From the NCBI GenBank assembly GCA_001577185.1, contig LSCM01000045.1, forward strand, positions 1 through 8,011: 8,011 nucleotides of DNA. Direction: 5' to 3'. Shown here piece after piece: positions 1 to 7,945 of the stretch. The notes under the pieces are model-generated. The model did not search any database and had not been told where the DNA came from. It worked only from the letters and a program-made list of their open reading frames with translations. The first letter of the stretch is position 1. Each line of letters starts with the position of its first letter. Origin of the DNA: Cloacimonetes bacterium TCS62. Its GTDB lineage: Bacteria; Cloacimonadota; Cloacimonadia; Cloacimonadales; TCS61. Made by a program: the position numbers and the translations under genes.

Positions 1-2004
1 TTCATCAGATGCAATGTCCCCAAAATCTGCAGACGTTGTTATAATAGTCACATTCTCATTTTCAGAGGATAGAACTCCACTAACTGAATTTGCTATTTGA
101 GAGCCATAATTCTTCAAACTAATTGATAGATCTATTTCATCACCTGCAACTGGTTCAGAATCGGTCTCAACTCCCTCTAGAGCAAGGTCGATATCATTAG
201 CGATTACATCTATAGAATGAGTGAAAGGATAATAATTTTCTTTGGTTATAGTTACTTCTATCACCCCTTCAGTTTGTGAATCCAAGTAGATAGATGCAGA
301 TCCATTTTCCACTATTTCCGTTGCAAAAAACTCATCAGCTTTGATGGCAGTTACAACAGCTCCATCTAGTCCCGAAAGATCAATATCTAAATAGTTCGAA
401 CCTATTGAAACTTCATCCGGAAGATCACAGTTTATTAATTGAGGGACTTGTGTTCTAACTTGTAAAGAAGGATCTCCTAAAACATTATAAACATGAAAAT
501 AAAATTCCACATCTTCTCCCGGTCCATGCTGTAGTGGAAAGTTATTATAAAGTTCCATCTTTCCCCTTAGTAACGCTGAACTAAAAGTTAGAATATCTTC
601 ATCGAAAATTCCAGATATAAAACCAGAGTAAATAGAATTGTTATATTTTGTACTTGTATGTAGATCGGAAGGTCCTACGAAGATAACTCCACCTTTGGGA
701 TTGGATGGATTTCCTGCGCGTAACCATTTTTCACCAAAACAGGGATCAACACTACTTGCAAAATCTCCAGTATTACACACAAAAGAGGCAATTATCGGTA
801 GCATATATCCATTATTTAGATCTTCAATATCATCTGCGTGATAGATAGGATAATGCCAACCATTAGCATCTCCCCAACCGCGGTAGCTTACGACTCCAAC
901 TCCATCACTTATTGATGATCCGATCGCTGAAGTTCCCGGATAGACGTTGTAATAAGGAGGCCAATAATAATATTCATCGATCTCATTGTATCCATAGTCT
1001 ATCATTTTGTCTTTAGCCCATTTAGAGACTTTCACCGGAGTTGTGGGTGGAGGTGGTGTGGGACTGTAGTTTCCAGCAATAATAGTTGCATTCTTATACC
1101 AATGATCAGATTGCATAAAAGGTTCTTTCTCATATGATAATATTTTTGCTATCATTGTTTGAAGTTCAAACGGCTGATCAATCGACATTCTACCAATGAG
1201 CATTTCTGGAAAATAATCATCTCCTTCTAGCATGGTATATGGTTGATCGGTTACATCATCTTCAGATCCACTATGGATATAGAAAGAAGGAATAACGAAA
1301 TCATCATCAATATCACCAATCAATAGTATATAATCGGGAGGAGAATCTTCTGTATCATAAATATTTTGAATATAACTTTTAATTGCACTATTTGTAGAGC
1401 CCACCTCGGATATCGTTGCAATCTCAGTGGCAATACCACGTGCATTTTTCCATTCTATAAATGGTTGTAATGAATTTATTAAAGATTCATGTGTAATTAT
1501 CAACATTTTAGAAAGTGATGTATTTAAACCGTTCAGATATGAGGTTGCATAATTTTTAGCTATTTTATTATAAATTGGTAGAAAAGCTGTGGAAACGGTC
1601 TTTGGAATATTTACCGGATCTTTTTTAACTATGTCAAATTCCATTGTCTCAATTATAGAAACTTTCTGATCAGATTCTTTTATCCTATCTATGCGAACTT
1701 TATGACCGAAAAGTTCTCGCATGGTAAAACTGTCTTCTACTTGTACACGCTCATTACCATTTATGTTTCGTATTCCAATAAAATTATTATTTTTATCAAA
1801 TTCCGATATTCGGCAGTTTTTCACATTGATTACCACACTTTTAGAAGCAACTGCGATAATTTCGGTAACAGATTTAATATCAGATAGTTTTTCATCATTT
1901 TTATAACTTACTCTTACTCCCTGCTGATCCTCTACATATTGAATAGATCCAAATATAGATGAGGCAAGAAAGGTTATGAGTAAATAAAACAATAGTTTTT
2001 TCAA
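1..2004 (-). CDS. Secreted gingipain-like (C25-fold) protein, 5' part, cut off by the window edge
   Basis: The frame is open for 668 codons from a TTG start to the left edge with no stop, so the C-terminus is missing. The start is TTG because an in-frame TAA lies just upstream, a GGAGG site precedes it, and the first residues form a signal peptide (KKLLFYLLITFLASSIFG). The next in-frame ATG is about 95 codons in and would remove the signal peptide. Residues about 20-160 are a short, divergent pro-region. Residues about 165-520 are a C25-like domain: YILLIGD (225-231), LEGDDYFPEMLIGR (259-272), VSYRGWGDANGW (372-383), SFVCNTGDF with Cys410, then CFGEKWLRAG (422-431) and VLGDPSLQVR. This matches the gingipain active-site layout, but Trp377 stands where the catalytic His is expected. 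Residues 519-598 are an Ig-like domain, and a CARDB-like repeat begins near 604. The protein is paralogous to its upstream neighbour. Fold and secretion are fairly sure; proteolytic activity is doubtful. A T9SS sorting domain is expected beyond the window but not seen. Confidence 0.88.
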   Translation of the reverse strand, partial: MKKLLFYLLITFLASSIFGSIQYVEDQQGVRVSYKNDEKLSDIKSVTEIIAVASKSVVINVKNCRISEFDKNNNFIGIRNINGNERVQVEDSFTMRELFGHKVRIDRIKESDQKVSIIETMEFDIVKKDPVNIPKTVSTAFLPIYNKIAKNYATSYLNGLNTSLSKMLIITHESLINSLQPFIEWKNARGIATEIATISEVGSTNSAIKSYIQNIYDTEDSPPDYILLIGDIDDDFVIPSFYIHSGSEDDVTDQPYTMLEGDDYFPEMLIGRMSIDQPFELQTMIAKILSYEKEPFMQSDHWYKNATIIAGNYSPTPPPPTTPVKVSKWAKDKMIDYGYNEIDEYYYWPPYYNVYPGTSAIGSSISDGVGVVSYRGWGDANGWHYPIYHADDIEDLNNGYMLPIIASFVCNTGDFASSVDPCFGEKWLRAGNPSNPKGGVIFVGPSDLHTSTKYNNSIYSGFISGIFDEDILTFSSALLRGKMELYNNFPLQHGPGEDVEFYFHVYNVLGDPSLQVRTQVPQLINCDLPDEVSIGSNYLDIDLSGLDGAVVTAIKADEFFATEIVENGSASIYLDSQTEGVIEVTITKENYYPFTHSIDVIANDIDLALEGVETDSEPVAGDEIDLSISLKNYGSQIANSVSGVLSSENENVTIITTSADFGDIASDE

Positions 2005-2008
2005 TTTT

Positions 2009-2013
2009 CCTCC
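2009..2013 (-). promoter_or_regulatory. Ribosome binding site deciding a TTG start
   Basis: GGAGG on the minus strand lies four A residues before the TTG at 2002-2004. The spacing is short but the match to the 16S tail is strong. It supports TTG as the true start, since an in-frame TAA lies immediately upstream and no ATG gives a signal peptide. Confidence 0.7.
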
Positions 2014-2041
2014 AACTATTTACAAAAAAATTAACAAATAA

Positions 2042-5000
2042 TTATTTTAATAAAAGCATTTTTTTAAGTTCGACATGCTCGTTCGCCTTGAATTTATAGA
2101 AATAAACTCCACTTGTAACAGCTACATTTTGATCATCCTTTCCATCCCAGACATAAGAATATTTTGCAGCATTGAGATACTCGTCAACCATCGTTTTAAC
2201 TTTTTGACCTTTTATATTGTAAATTGAAAGATTGGTTTTAGAGGATTCTGCTAATTCAAAATTTATAGTTGTTGATGGACTGCGTCCGGCACTTGACGGA
2301 TTAAAAGGGTTAGGATAGTTACCATGAAGTTTTGTAACTTTAGGTATGATCTCATTTCCGGAATTAGTATGTTCAATAGTGTATTCTACAGATGGTTCCG
2401 ATTCATACTCTCCATATATTGCAGTAACAAAATATGTATAAGAGCCTGAAGTTATGTTTTCATCAAGATAATTTGTTTCCAGAACTTCTTCGATAAATTC
2501 TTCACCACGATAAACTTTGTAACCAGTAATATTTCGATTAGAAGTAGGAGCTTCCCACTCTATATATATATCCATTCCTTGAGTAGTAGCGATGAGATCT
2601 GTTGGTGGATAAAGAACGATGTTTACTTGCTCGATATTAGATGGATCAGATTCATATGAATCATCATATAATGCTGTAATATAATAGGAATAATTTCCAC
2701 CGTTCAAACCTGTATCATCATAAGTAAGTAGCCCAGGATCATTTATTTGAGCTATCTCATCATCATTACGATAAACCTTGAAGCCACTAAGAGAACGAGA
2801 TCGATTATTTTTCTCTATAATTTCAATTTTTTCTGAATTCTCTACTTTTTTTCTACCGGTGTTTATTTCTTCATGAGAGATTTGCAGTGTTCGAGCTATC
2901 GGTATATCCCATTGTAAAGTCACATCGTTAGCACTTATCGTAGATGTAAGATTCTCCGGCGACTGTAGATAAGTTAGTTCAAAATCCAGTGTAGTTGTTT
3001 GATTAACCAATACTTGAACGTTAGTTTCAGTTACTGTTTCATAACCTGCTAAACTTGCAATAACGTCATAAGTGCCTGGTATTGTAGGTAAAAGATAATC
3101 ACCATTAGCATCCGGATGTGTTTGATGATTTCCAGATGATACGACAACATCTTCAAGATTACCAGTTCCTCCACTTAAGACTACATTACCTTCAATATAA
3201 CCAATTCCCTGAGGATTTCCTCCTTCTATAATTACATCATCGAGGTACCAATAATTTATGTCATAGGAATCACCATCAAATGTAAATGATAATTGGAATG
3301 TCTCTGAACCAACATCTTCTGTATCAATTGTTACATTCTCTAATGTTGCTGGTAGATCTGCTGCCGGATATTCTACTACTGTATTCCAATTTATACCATC
3401 ACTTGTTGTCTCCACTCTTAATGTATATCCACTTCCGCTATAATCATTTATCATGTGTCTGAATTCTAACTCTAAGGTTCCCGACCCCAAAGTATTAATA
3501 GGATCTGTCATTAATCTTTGGACAGCAGTGGTAGATGGTGACCATGAAAACTTAGCTTCAGGTGGTGTACCACCGGCATCATTAGATGAAGATTGATCCC
3601 AATTTATTTGCCCAGATGTTGAAGTAACGTCCCATCCATCAGGAGGAAATGTTCCCCCACTAAAATCTGTAGTTACCATAACTGGTATTTGAGAAATATT
3701 CAATACAAAAAGGTCACTCACTTCATAAGATAAATCTCCACTGAATAACCAATCTACAACAGAACCATGTCCAGTTGGAGCAGCACTATCTACGGTTACA
3801 TTAAAGACTGCAGTAGAAATAGATCCTGAACTAATATCTCCCAAATTGCTTGAAGTAGAATTCAAAGTGAGATATTGATCCTGTGTAGAGATCTCTATGA
3901 TAGAATTATAAACACTTGCTCCACCATCATTTGCAAAAGAGCACAAAATATCAGCTGTCTCTCCTGGATCCAAAATATTATTATCACCATCATCCACTAA
4001 AACAGAATTAAGTGAAATTTCTGGAGCATTTAATTCGATCGTAAAATTCAAATCCCAAGAATCTTCATTACTCACAATGGTGATATCGAATCCGGCGATA
4101 TGTCCATCAGGACAATCTTCAGCAACATCAATGTTAAAATCAGTAAGATTAACTCCGGAATTTCCACCCAGAATATTGCTATAATTTGAGACTCCTTGGT
4201 TGATCGTTACATAATCATCATTGGTTGATATTGTTGCTATCACACCTGTTGCGGCATTTTCGCCTAAATTATTCAAATTAACTTCTAAATCAATATTCTC
4301 TCCATAATCAGCTTGTCCATTACCATTATCATCAAAGATTGATACACCACCTAAGGTTAGAAATGGTTCGATTAATGGAATTGGAGGTCCAGTGATAAGA
4401 AGTGCCATTTCATTTTCTAATTCTTTAGCTGGTAATGGATATGAATCATTAAATGTATACTCTAATCCCCGAGTAGCAGAATGATCTTCTATACCCACGG
4501 TTGCAAATTGTCCATGTTGTGAGGGATAGCTTCCTTGATCAACATTATTAATTTCTTTATACTGAATTTTCATTTCACTATCTCCGGTTGAGGTTGGATA
4601 GTAATTTGCATCGTATAAAATCAATTGGAAAGTTTCTTGAGCATTGTTATATTCATTTTGCATACCATCCCATTCTATGATAACAGAATGAGAACCAGAA
4701 TCATAATAATGATAAACATCTCCTGTCATAAGGTCATCCCAGAAAGGAGCGATCATTGGTGATGGCCCTTGAGGACCGGGCATTATCCAGTTCATAAATG
4801 AAGTGTCATCTGTATGTCCCGGTGCAACCCATCCATTGGAGCATACCGTTAAAGAATTATATTCTTCACCGTAAAATCTAAATGTAATAGGAAGATTAAT
4901 ATCTGCTATGTCTCCTGTATTACCATTATCATTTAGATTAAGATCAGTTCCTATGTTATTTATTTCTATCCAGTTATAGACTGGAGCATTGTAATAATCT

Positions 5001-7765
5001 GTATCACCATCATCATAGATATAATAGCCATACGTATCTGGACCCAATGGATCTGTTAATGAAATTTCTCCAACATACAATGGAAAAGTAATTGTATCAT
5101 TATAACCATCGCTATTATAGAGGTTAAGCTCTAAACTAAATTGACTTCCTGGTATAATTTGTGTATTAGTAGTTATCTCAAAAGTATTCGAACTATTGGT
5201 TGCAAAACCACCAGCAGAAACATTTCCAAAAACACCTATATCATCTTCAATCACTATCCTGCTATCATTAGAGAAAAGAGTTCCATTTACATTATTAGCA
5301 GATACCGAACCTAAGTTCTCAAGGTTAACAAACATTTCGGCAGTTTCACCAGGCTCAATTATACCATTTGGATCTTGGATAGTATAGTCATTTACATAAA
5401 GAAATGCACCGGAAACAGTAAAGAACATTACATCTGTCCACTGATTTCCAAGATCATCCTCAATCGTAATATTCAATTCGATCTGAGTACCATCTACGAC
5501 ATCAGAATCAATATTAAAGTCAAAATCATCAGCAGAAAAAATAGCATTTCCAGCAACAATATTACCATAATCTTCAGTATCATCAGAAATAGTTACAAAT
5601 TCATGAGGTGATGTGATCGTAGCAACTACATTATCTGCTGTTTGAACACCAAAGTTCTTCAACATTACCTGAAGTTCGATCTCTTCACCCGGATTAATAA
5701 CTCCATCGTTATTACCAGATGAAGTTCCTATATTATCATCATCAATAACTGTATCAAAAATATTTACAAATTGTTGTGCATCTCCAACTGTAAAATTACC
5801 AAGATGTGGAATGTAATTCTGTTTAGTTACCGTAAGATGTGCACTGCCTTCAATTTGAGCATTTATAGGAAGGTGTAAAAAACCATTATCATCAGTGTAA
5901 CCTGATACAAAAATATCATCCTCACCCATAAGAGCTGTTATCCAAGCATCTTTCACAGCATCACCAGATGAATCTTCCACATTTATATCCAAGTAGTTTG
6001 TCCCAGTTGCTACCTGAGTTTCATAATTAACTATTAATTCTTGTGGTACTCTAGTCCATAAATCCATACCAGGATCACCCATCAAACTATTCCAGTAAGA
6101 GAAATTCTCAACATAACCACTAGTAGCAGGTTGTGGATAATTGAGATATAAATTTAATTTACCACTATTTAATGCCCCACCAGCATGGCTAATACCATCG
6201 ACAAAAATACCATAAAATATACCAGAACTCACACTATTATTGAAACAAGTATGAGTTGATGTAGTTGCCGTTCCAATTGATGCTATAGCACCTTTTGGAG
6301 CTCCTGGAGCTCCTGCTCTTAAGAAAACTTCACTTTCAGCTTCCGAATAAGATGAATTAAAACTGCCTGTTCCACATGTAAGAATTACTGTAAAAGGTAA
6401 CATAAATCCATTGTTAAGCGAAAGAATATTGTTTACGTCGAAACCACTCATACCCAGCCAACCACGATAATTAAAGTAACTTACACCGTTATTAAGACTG
6501 TTTGTCATGATAGAAGAATAAGCACCTGAATAAGCTTCAGTAAAATTCATATCTGGCTCAGCTAAAGTCATGATCTCTTTAATATGTTGGTTAGTATCGA
6601 TCGTCGATGTTCCTGAATGAGAAGGATCACCAACTAAAACAGTTTCATTATACCAATCCGTATTCGTTAAATGTGGTTCTTTTTCATAGTTCAATAGTTT
6701 TGCAATAATTGTTTGAAATTCTGTATATGAATCAAAAGAAAGTCTCCCTATAAAAGCATCAGCAAGTATATCATTACCCTCTAAGCGAACATAACCATGA
6801 TCTCCATATCCATTATAACCAAGATCGACTGTTGGGATAGAAAACGATCCTTCAGCATCACCAACAATACATATGAATTCAGGTGGATTTTGCCAGTTAT
6901 CATAAGCATCTTGGATATAATTCTTAATCTCATTTACAGATGATCCCGTCTGCTGAGTACTAGCCGTATGTACAACGAATCCTTTTTGATGTTTCCATTC
7001 AGTTATAGATTCTAAATTATCTTCGATCGTATTATCATTAGGAAAAATAAAAAGGTAGCTAGGATCCTGATATTCCTCACGAGAAACAAAATCTTCATAA
7101 TTTAATATTGTGGAGCGATACAATGGTTCAAAAACTCTGGATAATTTTCTATCACTTGTTTTAATATTCTTACCTTCATTACCCTCGATTTTTATATTTA
7201 TGTCTACATTCTTTACAATCTCTAATTCCCTAGTTGCAGGATCATATTGGAAGGGATTGATCGTAATTTGAACTACACGCAGATCTCTCATTATTGCTGG
7301 CGTACCGATTTCAATATTTTGCTTAGGAAATATTTCTGATCCTTGGTAAAAAGTATCATCCAAAATAAATTCACCGGAAATCGGTTGATTTTCACTTTTT
7401 AGAGGCTGTTTTGGAAATATTTTAATATTCGATATTACTTCTTGAGTAATTGCATTTACTGAATATGTAACTTCTCCATGCTCGGGTATGGCTATAATTC
7501 TAGTAAATTTGGGAAGTGAAGGTTTTCCCACTTCTAAAAATTCTCCTTCATCCTTATAACTAATTTTATAGTATTTCTGGCCATTCTTACTAATCTCTGT
7601 TTTCTTATAACCATTTAATGAAAATGTAATATTGTTTTCAAATCTGTTGATTGAAGAATTAGTAAAAAGCTCTTTTCCATTATTGTCTGGGATATCTACC
7701 CATTCTGCAAAAAGTATTGAACAACTAATTAGAATAATTGTTAAAATAAATAATTTCTTTCTCAT
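2042..7765 (-). CDS. Giant secreted C25 (gingipain-like) multidomain protein with T9SS-type sorting domain
   Basis: A complete 1907-residue protein with an ATG start 9 bases after AGGAGA. Residues 1-20 are a signal peptide ending LFA. Residues about 50-215 are a C25-type pro-region with the typical GKPSLPKFTRIIAIPEHGEV (80-99). Residues about 235-575 are the C25-like domain: FICIVGD (297-303), LEGNDILADAFIGR (328-341), FNYRGWLGMSGF (431-442), ILTCGTGSF with Cys464, FLRAG, and LMGDPGMDLW. Residues 572-660 are Ig-like. CARDB-like repeats lie at 671-784, 785-899, 1137-1246 and 1247-1358, each with a PGE or YGE motif. A nidogen-like module (VCSNGWVAPG, MIAPFWDDL) spans about 903-1127. A cleaved-adhesin/MAM-like domain (FPPDGWDV to WYLDDVIIEGG) spans 1364-1515, a carboxypeptidase-regulatory-like domain 1522-1597, FN3 domains about 1601-1716 and 1718-1798, and the sorting domain 1811-1907. 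It is likely exported by Sec, then by type IX secretion, and held at the surface or released. The catalytic His is replaced by Trp436, so activity is uncertain; adhesion or polymer binding is an alternative role. It probably forms an operon with the paralogue downstream. Confidence 0.93.
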   Translation of the reverse strand: MRKKLFILTIILISCSILFAEWVDIPDNNGKELFTNSSINRFENNITFSLNGYKKTEISKNGQKYYKISYKDEGEFLEVGKPSLPKFTRIIAIPEHGEVTYSVNAITQEVISNIKIFPKQPLKSENQPISGEFILDDTFYQGSEIFPKQNIEIGTPAIMRDLRVVQITINPFQYDPATRELEIVKNVDINIKIEGNEGKNIKTSDRKLSRVFEPLYRSTILNYEDFVSREEYQDPSYLFIFPNDNTIEDNLESITEWKHQKGFVVHTASTQQTGSSVNEIKNYIQDAYDNWQNPPEFICIVGDAEGSFSIPTVDLGYNGYGDHGYVRLEGNDILADAFIGRLSFDSYTEFQTIIAKLLNYEKEPHLTNTDWYNETVLVGDPSHSGTSTIDTNQHIKEIMTLAEPDMNFTEAYSGAYSSIMTNSLNNGVSYFNYRGWLGMSGFDVNNILSLNNGFMLPFTVILTCGTGSFNSSYSEAESEVFLRAGAPGAPKGAIASIGTATTSTHTCFNNSVSSGIFYGIFVDGISHAGGALNSGKLNLYLNYPQPATSGYVENFSYWNSLMGDPGMDLWTRVPQELIVNYETQVATGTNYLDINVEDSSGDAVKDAWITALMGEDDIFVSGYTDDNGFLHLPINAQIEGSAHLTVTKQNYIPHLGNFTVGDAQQFVNIFDTVIDDDNIGTSSGNNDGVINPGEEIELQVMLKNFGVQTADNVVATITSPHEFVTISDDTEDYGNIVAGNAIFSADDFDFNIDSDVVDGTQIELNITIEDDLGNQWTDVMFFTVSGAFLYVNDYTIQDPNGIIEPGETAEMFVNLENLGSVSANNVNGTLFSNDSRIVIEDDIGVFGNVSAGGFATNSSNTFEITTNTQIIPGSQFSLELNLYNSDGYNDTITFPLYVGEISLTDPLGPDTYGYYIYDDGDTDYYNAPVYNWIEINNIGTDLNLNDNGNTGDIADINLPITFRFYGEEYNSLTVCSNGWVAPGHTDDTSFMNWIMPGPQGPSPMIAPFWDDLMTGDVYHYYDSGSHSVIIEWDGMQNEYNNAQETFQLILYDANYYPTSTGDSEMKIQYKEINNVDQGSYPSQHGQFATVGIEDHSATRGLEYTFNDSYPLPAKELENEMALLITGPPIPLIEPFLTLGGVSIFDDNGNGQADYGENIDLEVNLNNLGENAATGVIATISTNDDYVTINQGVSNYSNILGGNSGVNLTDFNIDVAEDCPDGHIAGFDITIVSNEDSWDLNFTIELNAPEISLNSVLVDDGDNNILDPGETADILCSFANDGGASVYNSIIEISTQDQYLTLNSTSSNLGDISSGSISTAVFNVTVDSAAPTGHGSVVDWLFSGDLSYEVSDLFVLNISQIPVMVTTDFSGGTFPPDGWDVTSTSGQINWDQSSSNDAGGTPPEAKFSWSPSTTAVQRLMTDPINTLGSGTLELEFRHMINDYSGSGYTLRVETTSDGINWNTVVEYPAADLPATLENVTIDTEDVGSETFQLSFTFDGDSYDINYWYLDDVIIEGGNPQGIGYIEGNVVLSGGTGNLEDVVVSSGNHQTHPDANGDYLLPTIPGTYDVIASLAGYETVTETNVQVLVNQTTTLDFELTYLQSPENLTSTISANDVTLQWDIPIARTLQISHEEINTGRKKVENSEKIEIIEKNNRSRSLSGFKVYRNDDEIAQINDPGLLTYDDTGLNGGNYSYYITALYDDSYESDPSNIEQVNIVLYPPTDLIATTQGMDIYIEWEAPTSNRNITGYKVYRGEEFIEEVLETNYLDENITSGSYTYFVTAIYGEYESEPSVEYTIEHTNSGNEIIPKVTKLHGNYPNPFNPSSAGRSPSTTINFELAESSKTNLSIYNIKGQKVKTMVDEYLNAAKYSYVWDGKDDQNVAVTSGVYFYKFKANEHVELKKMLLLK
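2045..2335 (-). other. C-terminal T9SS type A-like sorting domain of the large protein
   Basis: Residues 1811-1907 read as a FlgD-Ig-like C-terminal domain of the Por/type IX secretion family: YPNPFNP (1817-1823), TTINFEL, LSIYNIKGQKVKTMV, YVWDGKDDQNV, SGVYFYKF and the terminal KKMLLLK. In known systems such domains direct the protein through the outer membrane and are then usually removed or replaced by an anchor. The NPFNPS...STTINF joint carries an extra SAGRSPS stretch relative to the usual NPFNPSTTINF form. No T9SS machinery gene is in the window, so secretion by this route is inferred. Confidence 0.85.
3692..4357 (-). repeat. Second pair of CARDB-like beta-sandwich repeats
   Basis: Residues 1137-1246 and 1247-1358 follow the same pattern: an Asp/Asn/Gly-rich turn (DDNGNGQADYGE; DDGDNNILDPGE), then a strand of the type ENIDLEVNLNNLG or ETADILCSFANDG, a following V or I strand, and a late G-rich turn before an F-N-V/I-D-V strand. 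This is the CARDB (cell adhesion related in bacteria) style of repeat. The acidic turns look able to bind calcium, which is inference. They are protein-level repeats; DNA identity between copies is low. Confidence 0.75.
5069..5755 (-). repeat. First pair of CARDB-like beta-sandwich repeats
   Basis: Residues 671-784 and 785-899 repeat the same plan: NNDGVINPGEEIELQVMLKN and DPNGIIEPGETAEMFVNLEN open the units, each followed by N-F/L-G and a V-rich strand. The downstream paralogue begins an equivalent unit near its residue 604 (AGDEIDLSISLKNYGSQIANSV). These units likely act as stalk or adhesion modules that place the N-terminal C25 domain away from the C-terminal anchor. Confidence 0.77.
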
Positions 7766-7774
7766 TTTTATATA

Positions 7775-7780
7775 TCTCCT
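7775..7780 (-). promoter_or_regulatory. Ribosome binding site of the large gene
   Basis: AGGAGA on the minus strand ends 9 bases before the ATG at 7763-7765. The intervening bases are TATATAAAA, an unstructured AT stretch. The spacing and match fit this ATG as the start, which also gives a clean signal peptide (RKK followed by a hydrophobic core). Confidence 0.8.
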
Positions 7781-7841
7781 ATATATTTTACATATTTACC
7801 AATGTAATGCAATATTCATTCCATCTACACTAGGTGAAGTT

Positions 7842-7869
7842 TGTAAATTTGATATGGGTATTTTGTCAA
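7842..7869 (-). promoter_or_regulatory. Weak sigma70-like promoter candidate for the two-gene unit
   Basis: On the minus strand a perfect TTGACA (7864-7869) is followed after 16 bases by TTTACA (7842-7847), which matches only half of the -10 consensus. Transcription would begin near 7835, giving a leader of about 70 bases. The region is so AT-rich that chance matches are expected, and the promoter consensus of this lineage is not certain. No clear Bacteroidota-type TAnnTTTG element was found. Confidence 0.22.
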
Positions 7870-7945
7870 ATTAAAACAAAATAAATATACTGAAATTTGA
7901 AAGTTATAATTATTTTTATAAACTTAGGCTGTATTAACAAAAATA

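Noticed and set aside
638..841. Plus-strand reading frame of 67 codons
   Set aside because: It lies antisense inside the C25-like domain of the minus-strand gene, has no ribosome binding site and no recognisable protein character.
1702..1906. Two overlapping plus-strand frames of 61 codons
   Set aside because: Both are antisense to the pro-region of the second gene, whose own frame is open with clear domain structure.
2005..2041. Terminator between the two genes
   Set aside because: Only an AT-only palindrome and a short T-run are present; there is no GC-bearing stem.
5196..5611. Plus-strand frames antisense to the CARDB-like repeats
   Set aside because: Shadow frames of a long, well-supported minus-strand gene.
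7718..7729. Possible lipobox LISC (residues 12-15) in the large protein
   Set aside because: The Cys is followed by further hydrophobic residues SILFA, so the core continues past it; cleavage by ordinary signal peptidase after Ala20 fits better, and a T9SS sorting domain makes a lipid anchor unlikely.
7785..7812. TTGCAT, 16-base spacer, TAAAAT as a promoter for the large gene
   Set aside because: The hexamers are decent, but transcription would start near 7778, inside the ribosome binding site, leaving it incomplete on the transcript.
7632..7874. Plus-strand frame of 80 codons crossing the start of the large gene
   Set aside because: It overlaps the signal peptide and ribosome binding site of the real gene antisense; its hydrophobic stretch only mirrors AT-rich DNA.
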